Counted from the stretch's first letter, positions 1-8,125 are shown. The stretch: 64,000 bases of DNA from Streptomyces sp. NRRL B-1140 (GCF_001280065.1 NZ_LGEA01000148.1:186001-250000); one strand, 5' to 3'. Notes: a model not told the origin generated them from the letters alone. Made by a program: numbers and translations.

Positions 1-366
1 GACATGGAGGTCGACGCCTTCCTCATCCTGGTGCTCAGCGTGTACGTGTCGATGCAGCTGGGACCGTGGGTTCTGCTGATCGGCGGCATGCGCTACGTCT
101 TCGTCGCCGCGGCGAAGGTGTGGCCCTGGCTGACCGCAGCGCTCCCGCCGAGCACCGCACGCAAGACCGTCGCCGCGCTCCAGGGCGTGCTCCTGCTGCT
201 GGCGGGCGCCGATCTCCTCCCCTACGCGGCCAACTTCGGCGTCGCGGCCCTGGCACTGGGCCTGCTGGTCTGGTCGTTCGGACGGGATGTGCTGTGGCTG
301 TACCGGACCTCGCGGACCGAGGAGCCGGCGGCCGCCCGTCAGGTGCCGGAACTGGTCGCGGGCTGA
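1..366 (+). CDS. CDP-alcohol phosphatidyltransferase family protein, C-terminal part
   Basis: The frame is open from the first base of the window, so the gene starts outside it. The first codons read D-M-E-V-D-A-F, which fits the end of the CDP-alcohol phosphotransferase signature (G-x3-D-x3-D), so the two last catalytic aspartates sit at the window edge. The rest is a strongly hydrophobic stretch with about three membrane segments and a short charged tail, as at the C-terminus of these enzymes. They exchange the CMP of a CDP-alcohol for an alcohol acceptor in the membrane. An ATG at position 4 is inside the motif and is not a credible start. The substrate cannot be told from this fragment. 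Confidence 0.75.
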   Translation, partial: DMEVDAFLILVLSVYVSMQLGPWVLLIGGMRYVFVAAAKVWPWLTAALPPSTARKTVAALQGVLLLLAGADLLPYAANFGVAALALGLLVWSFGRDVLWLYRTSRTEEPAAARQVPELVAG

Positions 367-386
367 CGCCCGGCCGGCGCCATCGG

Positions 387-767
387 TCAGGTGCCGAAGC
401 GCCCTCGGGCCTCCTCGATGTGCCCGAGGTACCGGTGGGTCCAGCCGCAGATCGCGTCGACCGTGGCGCGCAGCGCGCGACCCGGCTCGGTGAGCGTGTA
501 CTCGACCTTGGGCGGCACGGTGGGGTGCACCTTTCGGTCGACCAGGCCGTTGCGCTCCAGCATCCGCAGGTTCTGCGTGAGCATCTTGTGGCTGACGCCC
601 TCGACCTCGTCACGCAACTCGCTGAAGCGGAGGGTGCGTTCCCCGAGCGCCTCGATGATCAGCAGCGCCCACTTGTTGGCCACGTCGGAGAAGATCTCCC
701 GGGCCAGGGAGTCCGCCCGCCGCAAATCCGCGTTGTCGGGCAGGTCTCTCATCTGCTTGGTCACCAT
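387..767 (-). CDS. HxlR-family winged-helix transcriptional regulator
   Basis: A 126-residue protein, the usual size for HxlR/MarR-like regulators. Residues about 25-110 form the winged-helix domain, with the typical segments 'SDVANKWALLIIEAL' and 'FSELRDEVEGVSHKMLTQNL' (recognition helix) followed by the wing. The ATG at 767 has a GGGGAA ribosome site six bases upstream. It is divergent from the RidA-family gene at 895, and the 127-bp gap carries an inverted repeat, so auto-regulation and control of ridA are likely. HxlR proteins often sense reactive electrophiles or redox change; no N-terminal sensing cysteine is obvious here, so the signal is unknown. Confidence 0.88.
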   Translation of the reverse strand: MVTKQMRDLPDNADLRRADSLAREIFSDVANKWALLIIEALGERTLRFSELRDEVEGVSHKMLTQNLRMLERNGLVDRKVHPTVPPKVEYTLTEPGRALRATVDAICGWTHRYLGHIEEARGRFGT

Positions 768-822
768 CTGGTTCCCCAGTCACCGAAAAGTGCGTTCTTC
801 CAGGTCGGCGGTCACTCTCCTA

Positions 823-839
823 CGGTTTCCGAGTAACCG
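823..839. promoter_or_regulatory. inverted repeat between hxlR and ridA, candidate operator
   Basis: CGGTT-N7-AACCG lies in the divergent intergenic region, about 55 bp from either start codon. It is a perfect 5-bp inverted repeat, so weak on its own. Its position suits the binding site of the adjacent HxlR regulator. Confidence 0.3.
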
Positions 840-894
840 CAAGAGAGCACGGGCTCGTTACCCGCGGTCCGTGCCCGACGGAAGGACGCACACC

Positions 895-1296
895 ATGACC
901 ACGCTCGACGTCTACGACCACGGCATACCGGCCGAGAGCCACTTCGGTTACGCCCAGGCGATCAGGTCCGGTGACCTGGTCCATGTCTCCGGGCAGCTCT
1001 CGTTCGACGAGGCGGGCGCCTTCCACCCGGAGGACGACCTCGCCGCCCAGCTCGACCGGACCTACGTCAACCTCGACAAAGTCCTGGCCCACTACGGTGC
1101 CACCCGCAATCAGGTTGTCTCCCAGACGCTGTACGCGGTGGACCTCGTGCGGAACGCCGAGGTGGTCGCGAAGGGCAACCGGGCGTACTTCGGCGCCCAC
1201 CGCCCGGTCAGCACGGCCCTCGGCGTCACCGAACTGACCTTCCCCGGGCAGCTCGTCGAGATCAGCTGCGTGATCGACACGAGGCTGCCCGCCTGA
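895..1296 (+). CDS. RidA/YjgF/YER057c family protein
   Basis: 133 residues, the normal length of a RidA subunit, covering the whole fold: 'GDLVHVSGQLSFDE' near residue 25, 'NLDKVLAHYGA' in the middle, and 'PVSTALGVTELTFPGQLVEISCVI' at the end. RidA-type trimers deaminate reactive enamines/imines such as 2-aminoacrylate. The canonical Arg that binds the substrate carboxylate would be expected near residue 105 of the family alignment; here 'HRPVSTALGV' differs from the strict RidA 'RSAVEVA' pattern, so this belongs to another YjgF subfamily. The ATG at 895 has GGAAGG nine bases upstream. It is divergent from, and probably controlled by, the HxlR regulator. Confidence 0.85.
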   Translation: MTTLDVYDHGIPAESHFGYAQAIRSGDLVHVSGQLSFDEAGAFHPEDDLAAQLDRTYVNLDKVLAHYGATRNQVVSQTLYAVDLVRNAEVVAKGNRAYFGAHRPVSTALGVTELTFPGQLVEISCVIDTRLPA

Positions 1297-1305
1297 ACCG
1301 TCCGC

Positions 1306-2817
1306 TCAGCGACGCGTTCCGGCGCCCACGAGGGTCCGCTCGTAGGGGTCGAGCAGCACGCCCCGGACCTTGGTGGAGACGCCGGCGATGATCTGCTGGT
1401 GGGCCAGCGGGACGACCGCGTCCGTGCCGAGGATCGCGGCCTCGGCGGCCATGGCGGCATCCTGCCGCTGCTCGGTGCCGTCGGTCTCGATGGCCTCGGT
1501 GACGGCCCGGTCGACCTGCTTGTCGCACAGCCGGGCCAGGTTGTAGCCGCCGTGGCAGGTGTAGTCGCTGCCGAGGACGCCGACGGGGTCGCCGGTGTCC
1601 AGGAGGCTGTTGCGGGCGCCGATGAACGCGTCGAACTTCCCGGCGAGCGCGTCGCTCTCCAGCCGTGAGTATTCGCGCACCTCCAGCTTCACAGTGAAGC
1701 CCGCCTTCTGCAGCTGCTGTTGCACGACCTGTGCGACCTCGGGGAGTTCGGGCCGGTTGTCGTAGGTGGCCAGGGTGATCGACGCCCCGTCGGGGTGGGC
1801 GGCCTTCACGCGCCCGGCCGTTTTCACCCGCTTGCTCTCGGCCCAGGTGACGGCTGGTCCGAAGATGCCGGCGCCCGGGTCGGCGTATCCCTCGAAGACG
1901 CCCTTCACGAGAGCGGAGGAGTCGATCGCCCTGCGGGCCGCGGCGCGCAGCCGCGGGTTCTTGAAGGGTCCGGTCCCCGTGTTGAGTTGCAGGCTGGTGG
2001 TCCGGGTGGTGCCGGCTTCCTCGAGGGTGGCCTCGTCGAGTGTGGCGGCCTGGGCCACGGGTATCGCCTCGGCGATGTCGACTTCGCCGGTTCGCACGGC
2101 GTTGGCACGGGCGGTGCCGTCCTTGATGAAACGCGCGTCGATGCCCGAGGCGTGGGCGAGGCCGCCCCAGTAGTCGTCGTAGCGGTCGAGGGTGGCGGAG
2201 CCGCCGCTGACCTTGGCGATCTCGAAGGGCCCGGTGGCAGTGCCGACGGGGGTGGCGGCGTCCGTCTTCCCGCGCGCCTTCTTCTTGTATGCGTGCGGGG
2301 AGAGGATGGCCAGGCTCGGACTGGACAGGCGCAGGGGCAGGACGGGGTCCGGCGTGGCGGTGGTGACGCGGATGCCGTGGGCGCCGTCGGCCTGCGCGTC
2401 GAGGGTGACCCCCGCGAGGGCGGCGGGTGCGGGCTGGGCCTTCTTGGCATGGGTCAGGGCGGAGGCGACGGCGGCGGGGGTCACGTCCGTGCCGTCCTGG
2501 AAGGTTGCCTCGCGGAGGGTGAAACTCCAAGTGCGGTCGCTCTCCCGGCGCCAGGACCGGGCGAGCGCGGGGGCAGCGGCACCGTTGGCGTCCAGGGCGG
2601 TCACTCCCTCGGTGACGCCGAGCCGGCTGAGCAGCGTGGCGTCGGCTCCGTAGGGCGAGAGATTCTCGGCGGGCGGGAAGGCAAGGGCGACCCGCAACCG
2701 CGAGCCCGACGTCACGCCGCCCGGCGACGACGCGCCCTCGGGAGACACGAAGCAGCCGGTCAGCGCCGGGAGGAGGAGGACGGGAAAGAGGAACCGGAGA
2801 AAACCTTTGATGCTCAT
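1306..2817 (-). CDS. ABC transporter solute-binding lipoprotein, family 5 (peptide/nickel type)
   Basis: About 503 residues, the typical size of OppA/NikA-type binding proteins. The N-terminus is a lipoprotein signal: positively charged start, hydrophobic run, then L-T-G-C lipobox. Family features follow: 'NLSPYGADATLLSRLGVTEGV' near the mature N-terminus, 'DRTWSFTLREATFQDGTDVT' about residues 90-110, and the C-terminal lobe with 'YDNRPELPEVAQVVQQQLQKAGF'. No permease or ATPase genes are adjacent, so it is an orphan binding protein. The ATG at 2817 is preferred because it gives a compact signal peptide; an upstream GTG at 2832 is possible. It is divergent from the CooC-like NTPase at 2943. 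Nickel, peptide or another ligand cannot be decided from sequence. Confidence 0.85.
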   Translation of the reverse strand: MSIKGFLRFLFPVLLLPALTGCFVSPEGASSPGGVTSGSRLRVALAFPPAENLSPYGADATLLSRLGVTEGVTALDANGAAAPALARSWRRESDRTWSFTLREATFQDGTDVTPAAVASALTHAKKAQPAPAALAGVTLDAQADGAHGIRVTTATPDPVLPLRLSSPSLAILSPHAYKKKARGKTDAATPVGTATGPFEIAKVSGGSATLDRYDDYWGGLAHASGIDARFIKDGTARANAVRTGEVDIAEAIPVAQAATLDEATLEEAGTTRTTSLQLNTGTGPFKNPRLRAAARRAIDSSALVKGVFEGYADPGAGIFGPAVTWAESKRVKTAGRVKAAHPDGASITLATYDNRPELPEVAQVVQQQLQKAGFTVKLEVREYSRLESDALAGKFDAFIGARNSLLDTGDPVGVLGSDYTCHGGYNLARLCDKQVDRAVTEAIETDGTEQRQDAAMAAEAAILGTDAVVPLAHQQIIAGVSTKVRGVLLDPYERTLVGAGTRR

Positions 2818-2873
2818 TGCACGCACTTGCACATCCTACGCAGCAAGGCGGACCCCCGATCGGCTCAAGCGAT

Positions 2874-2903
2874 TTGACAGTGGCGGCGATCACTCTCTAA
2901 ACC
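2874..2903 (+). promoter_or_regulatory. candidate promoter for the CooC-like gene
   Basis: TTGACA at 2874-2879 is followed after 18 bp by TAAACC at 2898-2903, in an unusually A+T-rich stretch for this genome. It precedes the GTG at 2943 by about 40 bp and fits a housekeeping-sigma promoter. Confidence 0.4.
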
Positions 2904-2911
2904 TAGCCACA

Positions 2912-2926
2912 TGACATCCATTTTCA
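2912..2926. promoter_or_regulatory. imperfect palindrome resembling a Streptomyces Zur box
   Basis: The 15 bases TGACATCCATTTTCA match 11 of 15 positions of the Zur-box consensus as I recall it (TGAAAATGATTTTCA). The site lies between the candidate -10 hexamer and the ribosome site of the gene at 2943. A metal-responsive repressor here would fit a CooC-like NTPase next to a NikA/OppA-like binding protein. The left half-site is poor, so this is only suggestive. Confidence 0.25.
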
Positions 2927-2942
2927 ACAAGGTGGGACTGTC

Positions 2943-3902
2943 GTGAGGATCGCGTTCGTCGGCAAGGGCGGCAGCGGCAAGACCACGCTGTCGGCGCTCT
3001 TCTCCCGCCACCTGGCGCGCTCCGGCGCCCAGGTCCTCGCCGTCGACGGCGACATCAACCAGCACCTGGCCGAGGCGCTGGGTGGCGAGGAGAAGTCCGC
3101 CCCGCCCCTGGGCGCGCACATGGCCGAGATCAAGGACTACCTACGGGGCGACAACCCCCGCATCCCCTCCCCCGAGGCGATGATCAAGACGACCCCGCCG
3201 GGCCGCGGATCCCGCCTGCTGCGCCCGCTCGGCGACGACGAACTGCACACGCGGCACGTCGGCCGGGCCGGAGGCGTGCCCCTCATGGTGACGGGCGAGT
3301 TCGACGAGTCCGACCTGGGCGTGGCCTGCTACCACTCCAAGCTGGGCGCGGTCGAGTTGTACCTCGGGCATCTGCTGGACGGCCCCGGTGAGTACGTCGT
3401 GGTCGACATGACGGCCGGCGCGGACGCCTTCGCCTCGGGCCTGTTCGCCCGTTTCGACATCACCTTCCTGGTGGCGGAACCCACCCGCAAGGGCGTCTCC
3501 GTGTACCGCCAGTACCGCGACCACGCTGAACGGTTCGGTATCCGCATCGCCGTCGTCGGCAACAAGGTCACCGGCGAGGACGACCTGCTCTTCCTCAAGG
3601 AGCAGGTGGGCGACGATCTGCTGACCCACCTGGTGCACTCCCCCTGGATCCGGGCGGCGGAACAGGGCCGGGCCGGGTCCGGCCCGGACGCACTGGCGTC
3701 GCTGGAGCCGCACAACCGCCACGCCCTCACGGTCCTGCGCGAGGCGGTCGACGCCGAGGTCCGCGACTGGGACCGGATCCACCGCCACGCGGTCGAGTTC
3801 CACCTGCGCAACGTCCACGCCTGGGCGGACGCCCGTACGGGCCAGGACCTGGCGGCTCAGGTCGACCCGGACTATGTGCCGGGGCCGACCGCGCCGGCCT
3901 GA
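2943..3902 (+). CDS. CooC/MinD-like ATP-binding protein (P-loop NTPase)
   Basis: 319 residues. It begins MRIAFVGKGGSGKTT, the deviant Walker A loop (KGGSGKT, residues 8-14) of the SIMIBI class seen in CooC, NifH, ArsA and MinD. 'DGDINQHL' near residue 41 and 'YVVVDMTAGADAF' (switch II region) near residue 146 follow, then 'FLVAEPT' and 'VVGNKVTGEDD' as base-recognition elements. CooC proteins load nickel into carbon monoxide dehydrogenase; other members move metals or position proteins. No CODH or hydrogenase gene is visible nearby. The start is GTG at 2943 with AAGGTGGG upstream. The divergent solute-binding lipoprotein is a plausible partner in metal handling, but that is inference. Confidence 0.8.
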   Translation: MRIAFVGKGGSGKTTLSALFSRHLARSGAQVLAVDGDINQHLAEALGGEEKSAPPLGAHMAEIKDYLRGDNPRIPSPEAMIKTTPPGRGSRLLRPLGDDELHTRHVGRAGGVPLMVTGEFDESDLGVACYHSKLGAVELYLGHLLDGPGEYVVVDMTAGADAFASGLFARFDITFLVAEPTRKGVSVYRQYRDHAERFGIRIAVVGNKVTGEDDLLFLKEQVGDDLLTHLVHSPWIRAAEQGRAGSGPDALASLEPHNRHALTVLREAVDAEVRDWDRIHRHAVEFHLRNVHAWADARTGQDLAAQVDPDYVPGPTAPA

Positions 3903-3935
3903 GGCATGCCACATCGATCACACCCCCCCTTCGGG

Positions 3936-4478
3936 CTACTCGATCCCCGTGGCGTCGAGTAGCCGGACCACGTCCTTGCGCCCGTATCCGAGCAGTCGGG
4001 CGCGGTCGGCCGCCATCAGTACCAAGTGCGCGACGATCGTGGCGGCGTACCCGTTCTTGCTGTCCGCGTCGAACCATTCCTGAGGTTTCTCGACACCCAG
4101 GCTGTTCATCACCAGGCCGTGCTCCCGGCGGACCTCCGCGACGGTACCGGCGACCGCGTCCAGGAGCGTCTTCCCGGGCCGTTCGCATTCCAGGGCGAAG
4201 CACCCCCAGTCGACCGGCACGCACCCCTCCGGCGGGCGGGCCCGCAGTCGCGCGTACCTCTCGTCCTCGAACCCGGAGGCCCGGAACTCGTCGTGCACCA
4301 AGGAGAACCGATGGAACCCGGGCGGAACCGGTGGCGGAGGAGGCGTGTACGCCCACCCGGCGTCCTCGTACAACTGCCGTTTCACCTCTTCTTCGTCGGC
4401 ATGCGTCACGGTGAAGCCGTTGGCCTCGTTGCGCCCGGTCGTCGTGCCGTCGGCGTTGCGGTGGAAGTGCAGGCCCAT
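3936..4478 (-). CDS. hypothetical protein of 180 residues
   Basis: I do not recognise a named family. The ATG at 4478 is chosen over an in-frame ATG at 4517 because GGGAG lies eight bases upstream of it. The protein is soluble, acidic and rich in aromatic residues, with a proline string (PPPPPVPP) about residues 47-53 that links a small N-terminal beta-like part ('MGLHFHRNADGTTTGRNEANG') to a mixed alpha/beta body ending in an alpha-helical segment ('ATIVAHLVLMAADRARLLG'). There are no signal peptide or membrane segments. It converges with the CooC-like gene and lies between unrelated genes, so context gives no role. Confidence 0.7.
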   Translation of the reverse strand: MGLHFHRNADGTTTGRNEANGFTVTHADEEEVKRQLYEDAGWAYTPPPPPVPPGFHRFSLVHDEFRASGFEDERYARLRARPPEGCVPVDWGCFALECERPGKTLLDAVAGTVAEVRREHGLVMNSLGVEKPQEWFDADSKNGYAATIVAHLVLMAADRARLLGYGRKDVVRLLDATGIE

Positions 4479-4647
4479 GGTGTGTGCTCCCGTTGCCGTG
4501 CTGAGAATGGACAACAAATCCCGTCACCAGCTCGAACGGCCCGCACGCCGGGCAGGTGCCCGCTCCCCGAGCCACCATCCGATCGCGTGAAAAGTGCCGC
4601 CCCGGGAACTTCCCGTCCCCACCGGGGGCGGTTGTTACGCTCGCCCG

Positions 4648-5319
4648 ATGAGGATTCCGGGACCAGCAGAGATCCGATCGCTGCACGAGAAGTACGCGCC
4701 GACCACCGAGGCGTTCACCCTCGTCCACCGGCACTGCGAGATCGTCTGGGGAATCGCCGAGCAGCTCCTGTCCTCACCCCACCTCGCTCACGTCGACGCC
4801 GAACTGATCCGCGCGGGCTGTCTCCTTCACGACATCGGCGTCTACCGCCTCTACGACGCCGAAGGACGCCTGGACCACCGGAACTACATCCGGCACGGTC
4901 TGCTGGGCCACGAGATCCTCGAAGCGGAGGGCTTCCCCGAACCTCTCCGCCGCTTCTGCTCCCACCACACCGGGGTGGGACTCACTCGGCACGACATCGT
5001 CAGCCAGGCACTGCCCCTCCCTCCCGCCGACTACGTGGCGGTGACGGACGAGGAGAGGCTGGTGATGTACGCGGACAAGTTCCACACCAAGTCCCGGCCG
5101 TCCGTGTTCCTCACGCCTGACGAGTACACCACCTACGTCCGCCGCTTCGGTGAGGACAAGGTGGCCGCCTTCGCATCCCTGCGCACCGAGTTCGGCGACC
5201 CGGACCTCGGGTGGGCCTGTGCCGTGCGGCGGCATGGACGCGGACATGAGGACGGCCGACGTTCAGGCGTAGCTGCCGCTCCGAACACGGCGAAGGGCCC
5301 GTCCCGTCACGTTCGTTGA
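4648..5319 (+). CDS. HD domain-containing phosphohydrolase
   Basis: 223 residues from the ATG at 4648. Residues about 20-150 show the HD fold: 'HRHCEIVWGIAEQLL' (first metal His), 'GCLLHDIGVYR' (the HD pair), 'HRNYIRHGLLGHEILEAEG' and 'FCSHHTGVGLT'. This arrangement resembles the HDIG/YqeK-like hydrolases acting on nucleotides or other phosphate esters in the cytosol. The C-terminal 40 residues are basic and low-complexity and may be poorly ordered. The stop codon overlaps a TTG that could start the next gene, so the small downstream genes may be co-expressed. The substrate is unknown. Confidence 0.82.
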   Translation: MRIPGPAEIRSLHEKYAPTTEAFTLVHRHCEIVWGIAEQLLSSPHLAHVDAELIRAGCLLHDIGVYRLYDAEGRLDHRNYIRHGLLGHEILEAEGFPEPLRRFCSHHTGVGLTRHDIVSQALPLPPADYVAVTDEERLVMYADKFHTKSRPSVFLTPDEYTTYVRRFGEDKVAAFASLRTEFGDPDLGWACAVRRHGRGHEDGRRSGVAAAPNTAKGPSRHVR

Positions 5320-5333
5320 ACTACCGTGACGAC

Positions 5334-5669
5334 ATGACGACGAAGTCTCTGCCCCGCCTCACTCCGACCGGCACCTGCTGGTGCGGCTGCGCCAAGAAGG
5401 TCGGAGCCGGATCGTTCTTCGCTCCCGGCCACGACAAAGTGGCCGAGGCCGCACTGCTCGCGGCCGAGTACGGTTCATCCGTCGCCCAGTTGCTGCACGG
5501 CCACGGATACGGGCCCGGACACTCGGTGAGCGCGCGTGCCGTTTCCGAGGGTGTGTGGCGGAAGTGCCCCGCGTGCGACTACGTCGGCGCACCGGGCAGT
5601 ATCGCCAACCACACAAAGAAGGCGCACACCGCGACCACCGGCGAGCAGACGCAGGGAGCGGAGCGTTGA
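5334..5669 (+). CDS. small cysteine-rich protein with C2H2-like zinc finger
   Basis: 111 residues from the ATG at 5334; a TTG at 5316 that overlaps the stop of the HD gene (TTGA) would add six residues. Two metal-binding clusters are visible. Near the N-terminus is 'CWCGCAKKVGAGSFFAPGHDK', which resembles short zinc-ribbon proteins of actinomycetes and their phages. Near the C-terminus, 'CPACDYVGAPGSIANHTKKAH' has the spacing of a C2H2 finger. It is probably a small nucleic-acid- or protein-binding factor. Its end overlaps a possible TTG start of the next gene. Function unknown. Confidence 0.6.
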   Translation: MTTKSLPRLTPTGTCWCGCAKKVGAGSFFAPGHDKVAEAALLAAEYGSSVAQLLHGHGYGPGHSVSARAVSEGVWRKCPACDYVGAPGSIANHTKKAHTATTGEQTQGAER

Positions 5670-5887
5670 CCGGATCCGCCGGCAGCCAGCGCGCCGACCT
5701 CGAGAAGACCGTGCGCATGTACGGCGGCTACTGGGACACAGATCGAAGCCTGCGCGCACTGCGTGACGCCGGACACGACCCGCAGGACAAGCACACCCGC
5801 CGGATCCTGCGGGACCTCGCGAGCGATGGCCTGCTGGTGAAGGTGGAAGACCGGCCCGTCAAGTACCGCCTTGCGGAAGCAGGTTGA
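5666..5887 (+). CDS. small winged-helix-like protein
   Basis: 73 residues, started at a TTG (5666) whose last two bases belong to the TGA of the preceding gene; GGGAG lies upstream. The sequence 'DTDRSLRALRDAGHDPQDKHTRRILRDLASDGLLVKVEDRPVKYRLAEAG' reads as helix-helix-wing: a compact winged-helix domain as in small DNA-binding proteins. Because of the TTG start it is easily missed. Third-position G/C bias supports real coding. Expression is probably coupled to the zinc-finger gene upstream. Target unknown. Confidence 0.55.
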   Translation: MTGSAGSQRADLEKTVRMYGGYWDTDRSLRALRDAGHDPQDKHTRRILRDLASDGLLVKVEDRPVKYRLAEAG

Positions 5888-6121
5888 GAAAGAGACAGGC
5901 CGTCGCAGCGGCGGGCAGGCAGAAGCCGAGATGCGTCGTGACGGCCGTCGCGCCCGGGTTCACCGAAACGGACGGCGTTGTCACCCGAAAGCCCTCACCC
6001 TGCGCGATTTCCTCCCCCTTCATCCTTGTGCCGCATACCGTGAACCCGCCGCCAGAACACCTCTCGCTACAAGAGGAAGCGGCGGCGGCACGCAGGTCGC
6101 GGGAGACGGAGGAAGAACGGG

Positions 6122-7684
6122 ATGACACAGGCCGCCGCAGGGAGTGAGCTGGACGAACGGGTGCCGGGGCGCCGGTGGATCGTGCGTCTGGACCCCGTCG
6201 GCCGAGGCAGTACGGAGGTGCGCGTCTCATGCGACCGACCCGCCTGTGCCGAGCGGCGTCTGCCCTCCGCGGCGGAAGGCCGTACGGCCGCGGTCGCCCA
6301 CCTGAAGGCGCACCTGCGCGCCGCCCCCGCCCCCAGAGCCGATACCTACTGCGCCTGCCGGGCCGACGGCTGCCGCGCCCACCTCCCCGACACCGGAAGA
6401 CGTGCGCGTACCGAACAACCCTGGCGGTGCGGCGGACCGGTCGTCCTGACCGTGATCACCGACCGGGCAGGACGCTGGTGGCAGGCCCTGGAGTGTTGTT
6501 CCAGGTGTGCCGCAGCCACTCCCGGTGCCCGGACCGCGGCCGCCTCCCAGCCGTCCGCGCCCCGGACCGCCGACCGCCCGACCCCAGCAGCGGCGAGCAC
6601 CGGCGCGGGCACGCCGCAGTTCTCCGACCAGCAGGTCACCACCCGGACGGGCTGTCCGGCGCCCCTCCCCGTACCCGCACCCCGCCCGGAACCCGCGCGG
6701 CGCCGACGCCCGGCGGAGGCGAGGATCGGCCGGCGTGTCATTCCGCGCGACCTGCGGCCCCTGTCCCTGCGGGACGAACTCACCGAGCTCGGTGACCTCT
6801 TCCGTGCCTACCAGAATCGCCCCGAGCCCGACCTGGCGCTGCTGGCCGATCTCCAGGAACGCAAGGCCCGCGCCTTCCTCACCTGGTCCGACGTCAGTTG
6901 CGACGTCACCCTGCGGCTGGAGGCCCAGCGTGCCGAGCAGGCCGCCGCCGTCATCCGACGCCAGCACCAGCACCGCACGGGCTGCGTCCCGGACGGCGAC
7001 GAACCGGGCGTGGCGCGCCTGCTGACCGTGCCGACGCAATGGGAGTACACGCGCTCCGTCCTCGCGTACGTGGCCGGCCACACGCCGCTGCCCGGAGCGG
7101 AAGCACGGCTGCTGGTGCTGATGCTGACCCTGCGCACCGCGCACACCGGCACCGGCAACCTCGTCGGCCAGGACGTCAACGCGCTGGGCCTGACCGACCC
7201 GGAGGACCTGGTCGAGCAGCTGACCGGCTGCGGCTGGCTGTCCCTCCCCGGCACCGTCGGCGACCTGCTCGCCTCGCGGCCGGAGAACCCCACCCCGGTC
7301 ACCGTCCCCTCCCTGGTTCCCGACGAGGACGGGACGGGCCCGTTCACGTTCGGCAGGAAGACACGGCCCAAGCTCTCCGGCTGGGCGCAGAGAGTCGTCT
7401 CGGACAAGAAGCTCCGCAAGGCCAAGGCACCGGCCGGGGCCCGGTTGCTCGCCGTGACGCTGGCCACGTGTACGGACGGGGTGGGGCGCCTCGGACCCGA
7501 CGGCCGGGGCGTCACCCTGAACGCCCTCGCCGCCCGGGTCCCGGTCGGCGCCGGCGAACTGCGGGACCTGATCGACCGGCTGACCGCAGCGGACTGGCTC
7601 ACCGACGCCGCCCTCACCGACACCCACCTCACCGGCCGGCTGACCGAACGCGTTCTCCCCCTCACCTGCCCCCTGCTGGATTGA
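6122..7684 (+). CDS. hypothetical Streptomyces protein, 520 residues, Cys-rich N-terminus
   Basis: I do not recognise the family. Residues 1-125 hold paired cysteines ('CDRPACAERR', 'CACRADGC', 'CCSRC') that could form zinc ribbons. Residues about 130-200 are a Pro/Ala/Thr-rich linker. Residues about 205-275 are helical and charged ('LSLRDELTELGDLFRAYQNR'), and 280-520 contain repeated winged-helix-like units ('QEYTRSVL'-like, 'GRGVTLNALAARVPVGAGELRDLIDRLTAADW'). The layout, metal-binding head plus helix-turn-helix tail, suggests a DNA- or RNA-associated role. The ATG at 6122 has GGAAGAACGGG upstream. It stands at the edge of the accessory region and has no clear operon partner. Confidence 0.65.
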   Translation: MTQAAAGSELDERVPGRRWIVRLDPVGRGSTEVRVSCDRPACAERRLPSAAEGRTAAVAHLKAHLRAAPAPRADTYCACRADGCRAHLPDTGRRARTEQPWRCGGPVVLTVITDRAGRWWQALECCSRCAAATPGARTAAASQPSAPRTADRPTPAAASTGAGTPQFSDQQVTTRTGCPAPLPVPAPRPEPARRRRPAEARIGRRVIPRDLRPLSLRDELTELGDLFRAYQNRPEPDLALLADLQERKARAFLTWSDVSCDVTLRLEAQRAEQAAAVIRRQHQHRTGCVPDGDEPGVARLLTVPTQWEYTRSVLAYVAGHTPLPGAEARLLVLMLTLRTAHTGTGNLVGQDVNALGLTDPEDLVEQLTGCGWLSLPGTVGDLLASRPENPTPVTVPSLVPDEDGTGPFTFGRKTRPKLSGWAQRVVSDKKLRKAKAPAGARLLAVTLATCTDGVGRLGPDGRGVTLNALAARVPVGAGELRDLIDRLTAADWLTDAALTDTHLTGRLTERVLPLTCPLLD

Positions 7685-7748
7685 GCTCCCGCCCGCCCTC
7701 GTCCGCGACCGCGCCCGTGGGCGGGGCGCCGTCGCCCAGCCCACGGGT

Positions 7749-8125
7749 TCACCACTCCACGTCGGTGGTTCGGGCGTTCTCCCCGTCGGCGAGCTCGGCC
7801 GGCTGAGCACCATCGCCCACTCCTGGGGCTCACTCTGCTCGGGCAGCACGGAGACCGTGAACGGCTGCTGGTGGACGTTGTACGCCTTGTTGGAGTCGTT
7901 CTCCTTAGTGACGCTCGGCCCGATCATGACGTACGCCGGCAGCGCCCCGCCCAGACCTCCCAGCACGGCGCTCACCGCCGACACCGACAACCACAGCCTC
8001 CTCTTGCGCCGGGAGGCTCCGGCAGGCACGCCGAGCGCTTTGGGAAGGACCGTCCGCAGACCGTCGTTGCCCCTCTGTCCGCGCCAGGGGGAAGCTGAGG
8101 GCGGGGTTGGGGGCGTGGGCAGCAC
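7749..8125 (-). pseudogene. membrane protein gene with a frameshift near its 3' end
   Basis: On the minus strand a coding-like reading begins in a Pro/Thr-rich segment, then 'GNDGLRTVLPKALGVPAG', a basic stretch (RRKRR), one hydrophobic segment ('LWLSVSAVSAVLGGLGGAL') and an extracellular-looking part with 'NVHQQPFTVSVLPEQ'. The frame then runs antisense into the gene at 6122-7684. Adding one base near 7795 instead gives '...LSRP-ELADGENARTTDVEW' and a stop at 7749-7751, so one lost base probably removed the true end. The 5' end is uncertain: a GTG at 8125 is in frame but poorly placed behind a ribosome site. Family unknown. Confidence 0.5.
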
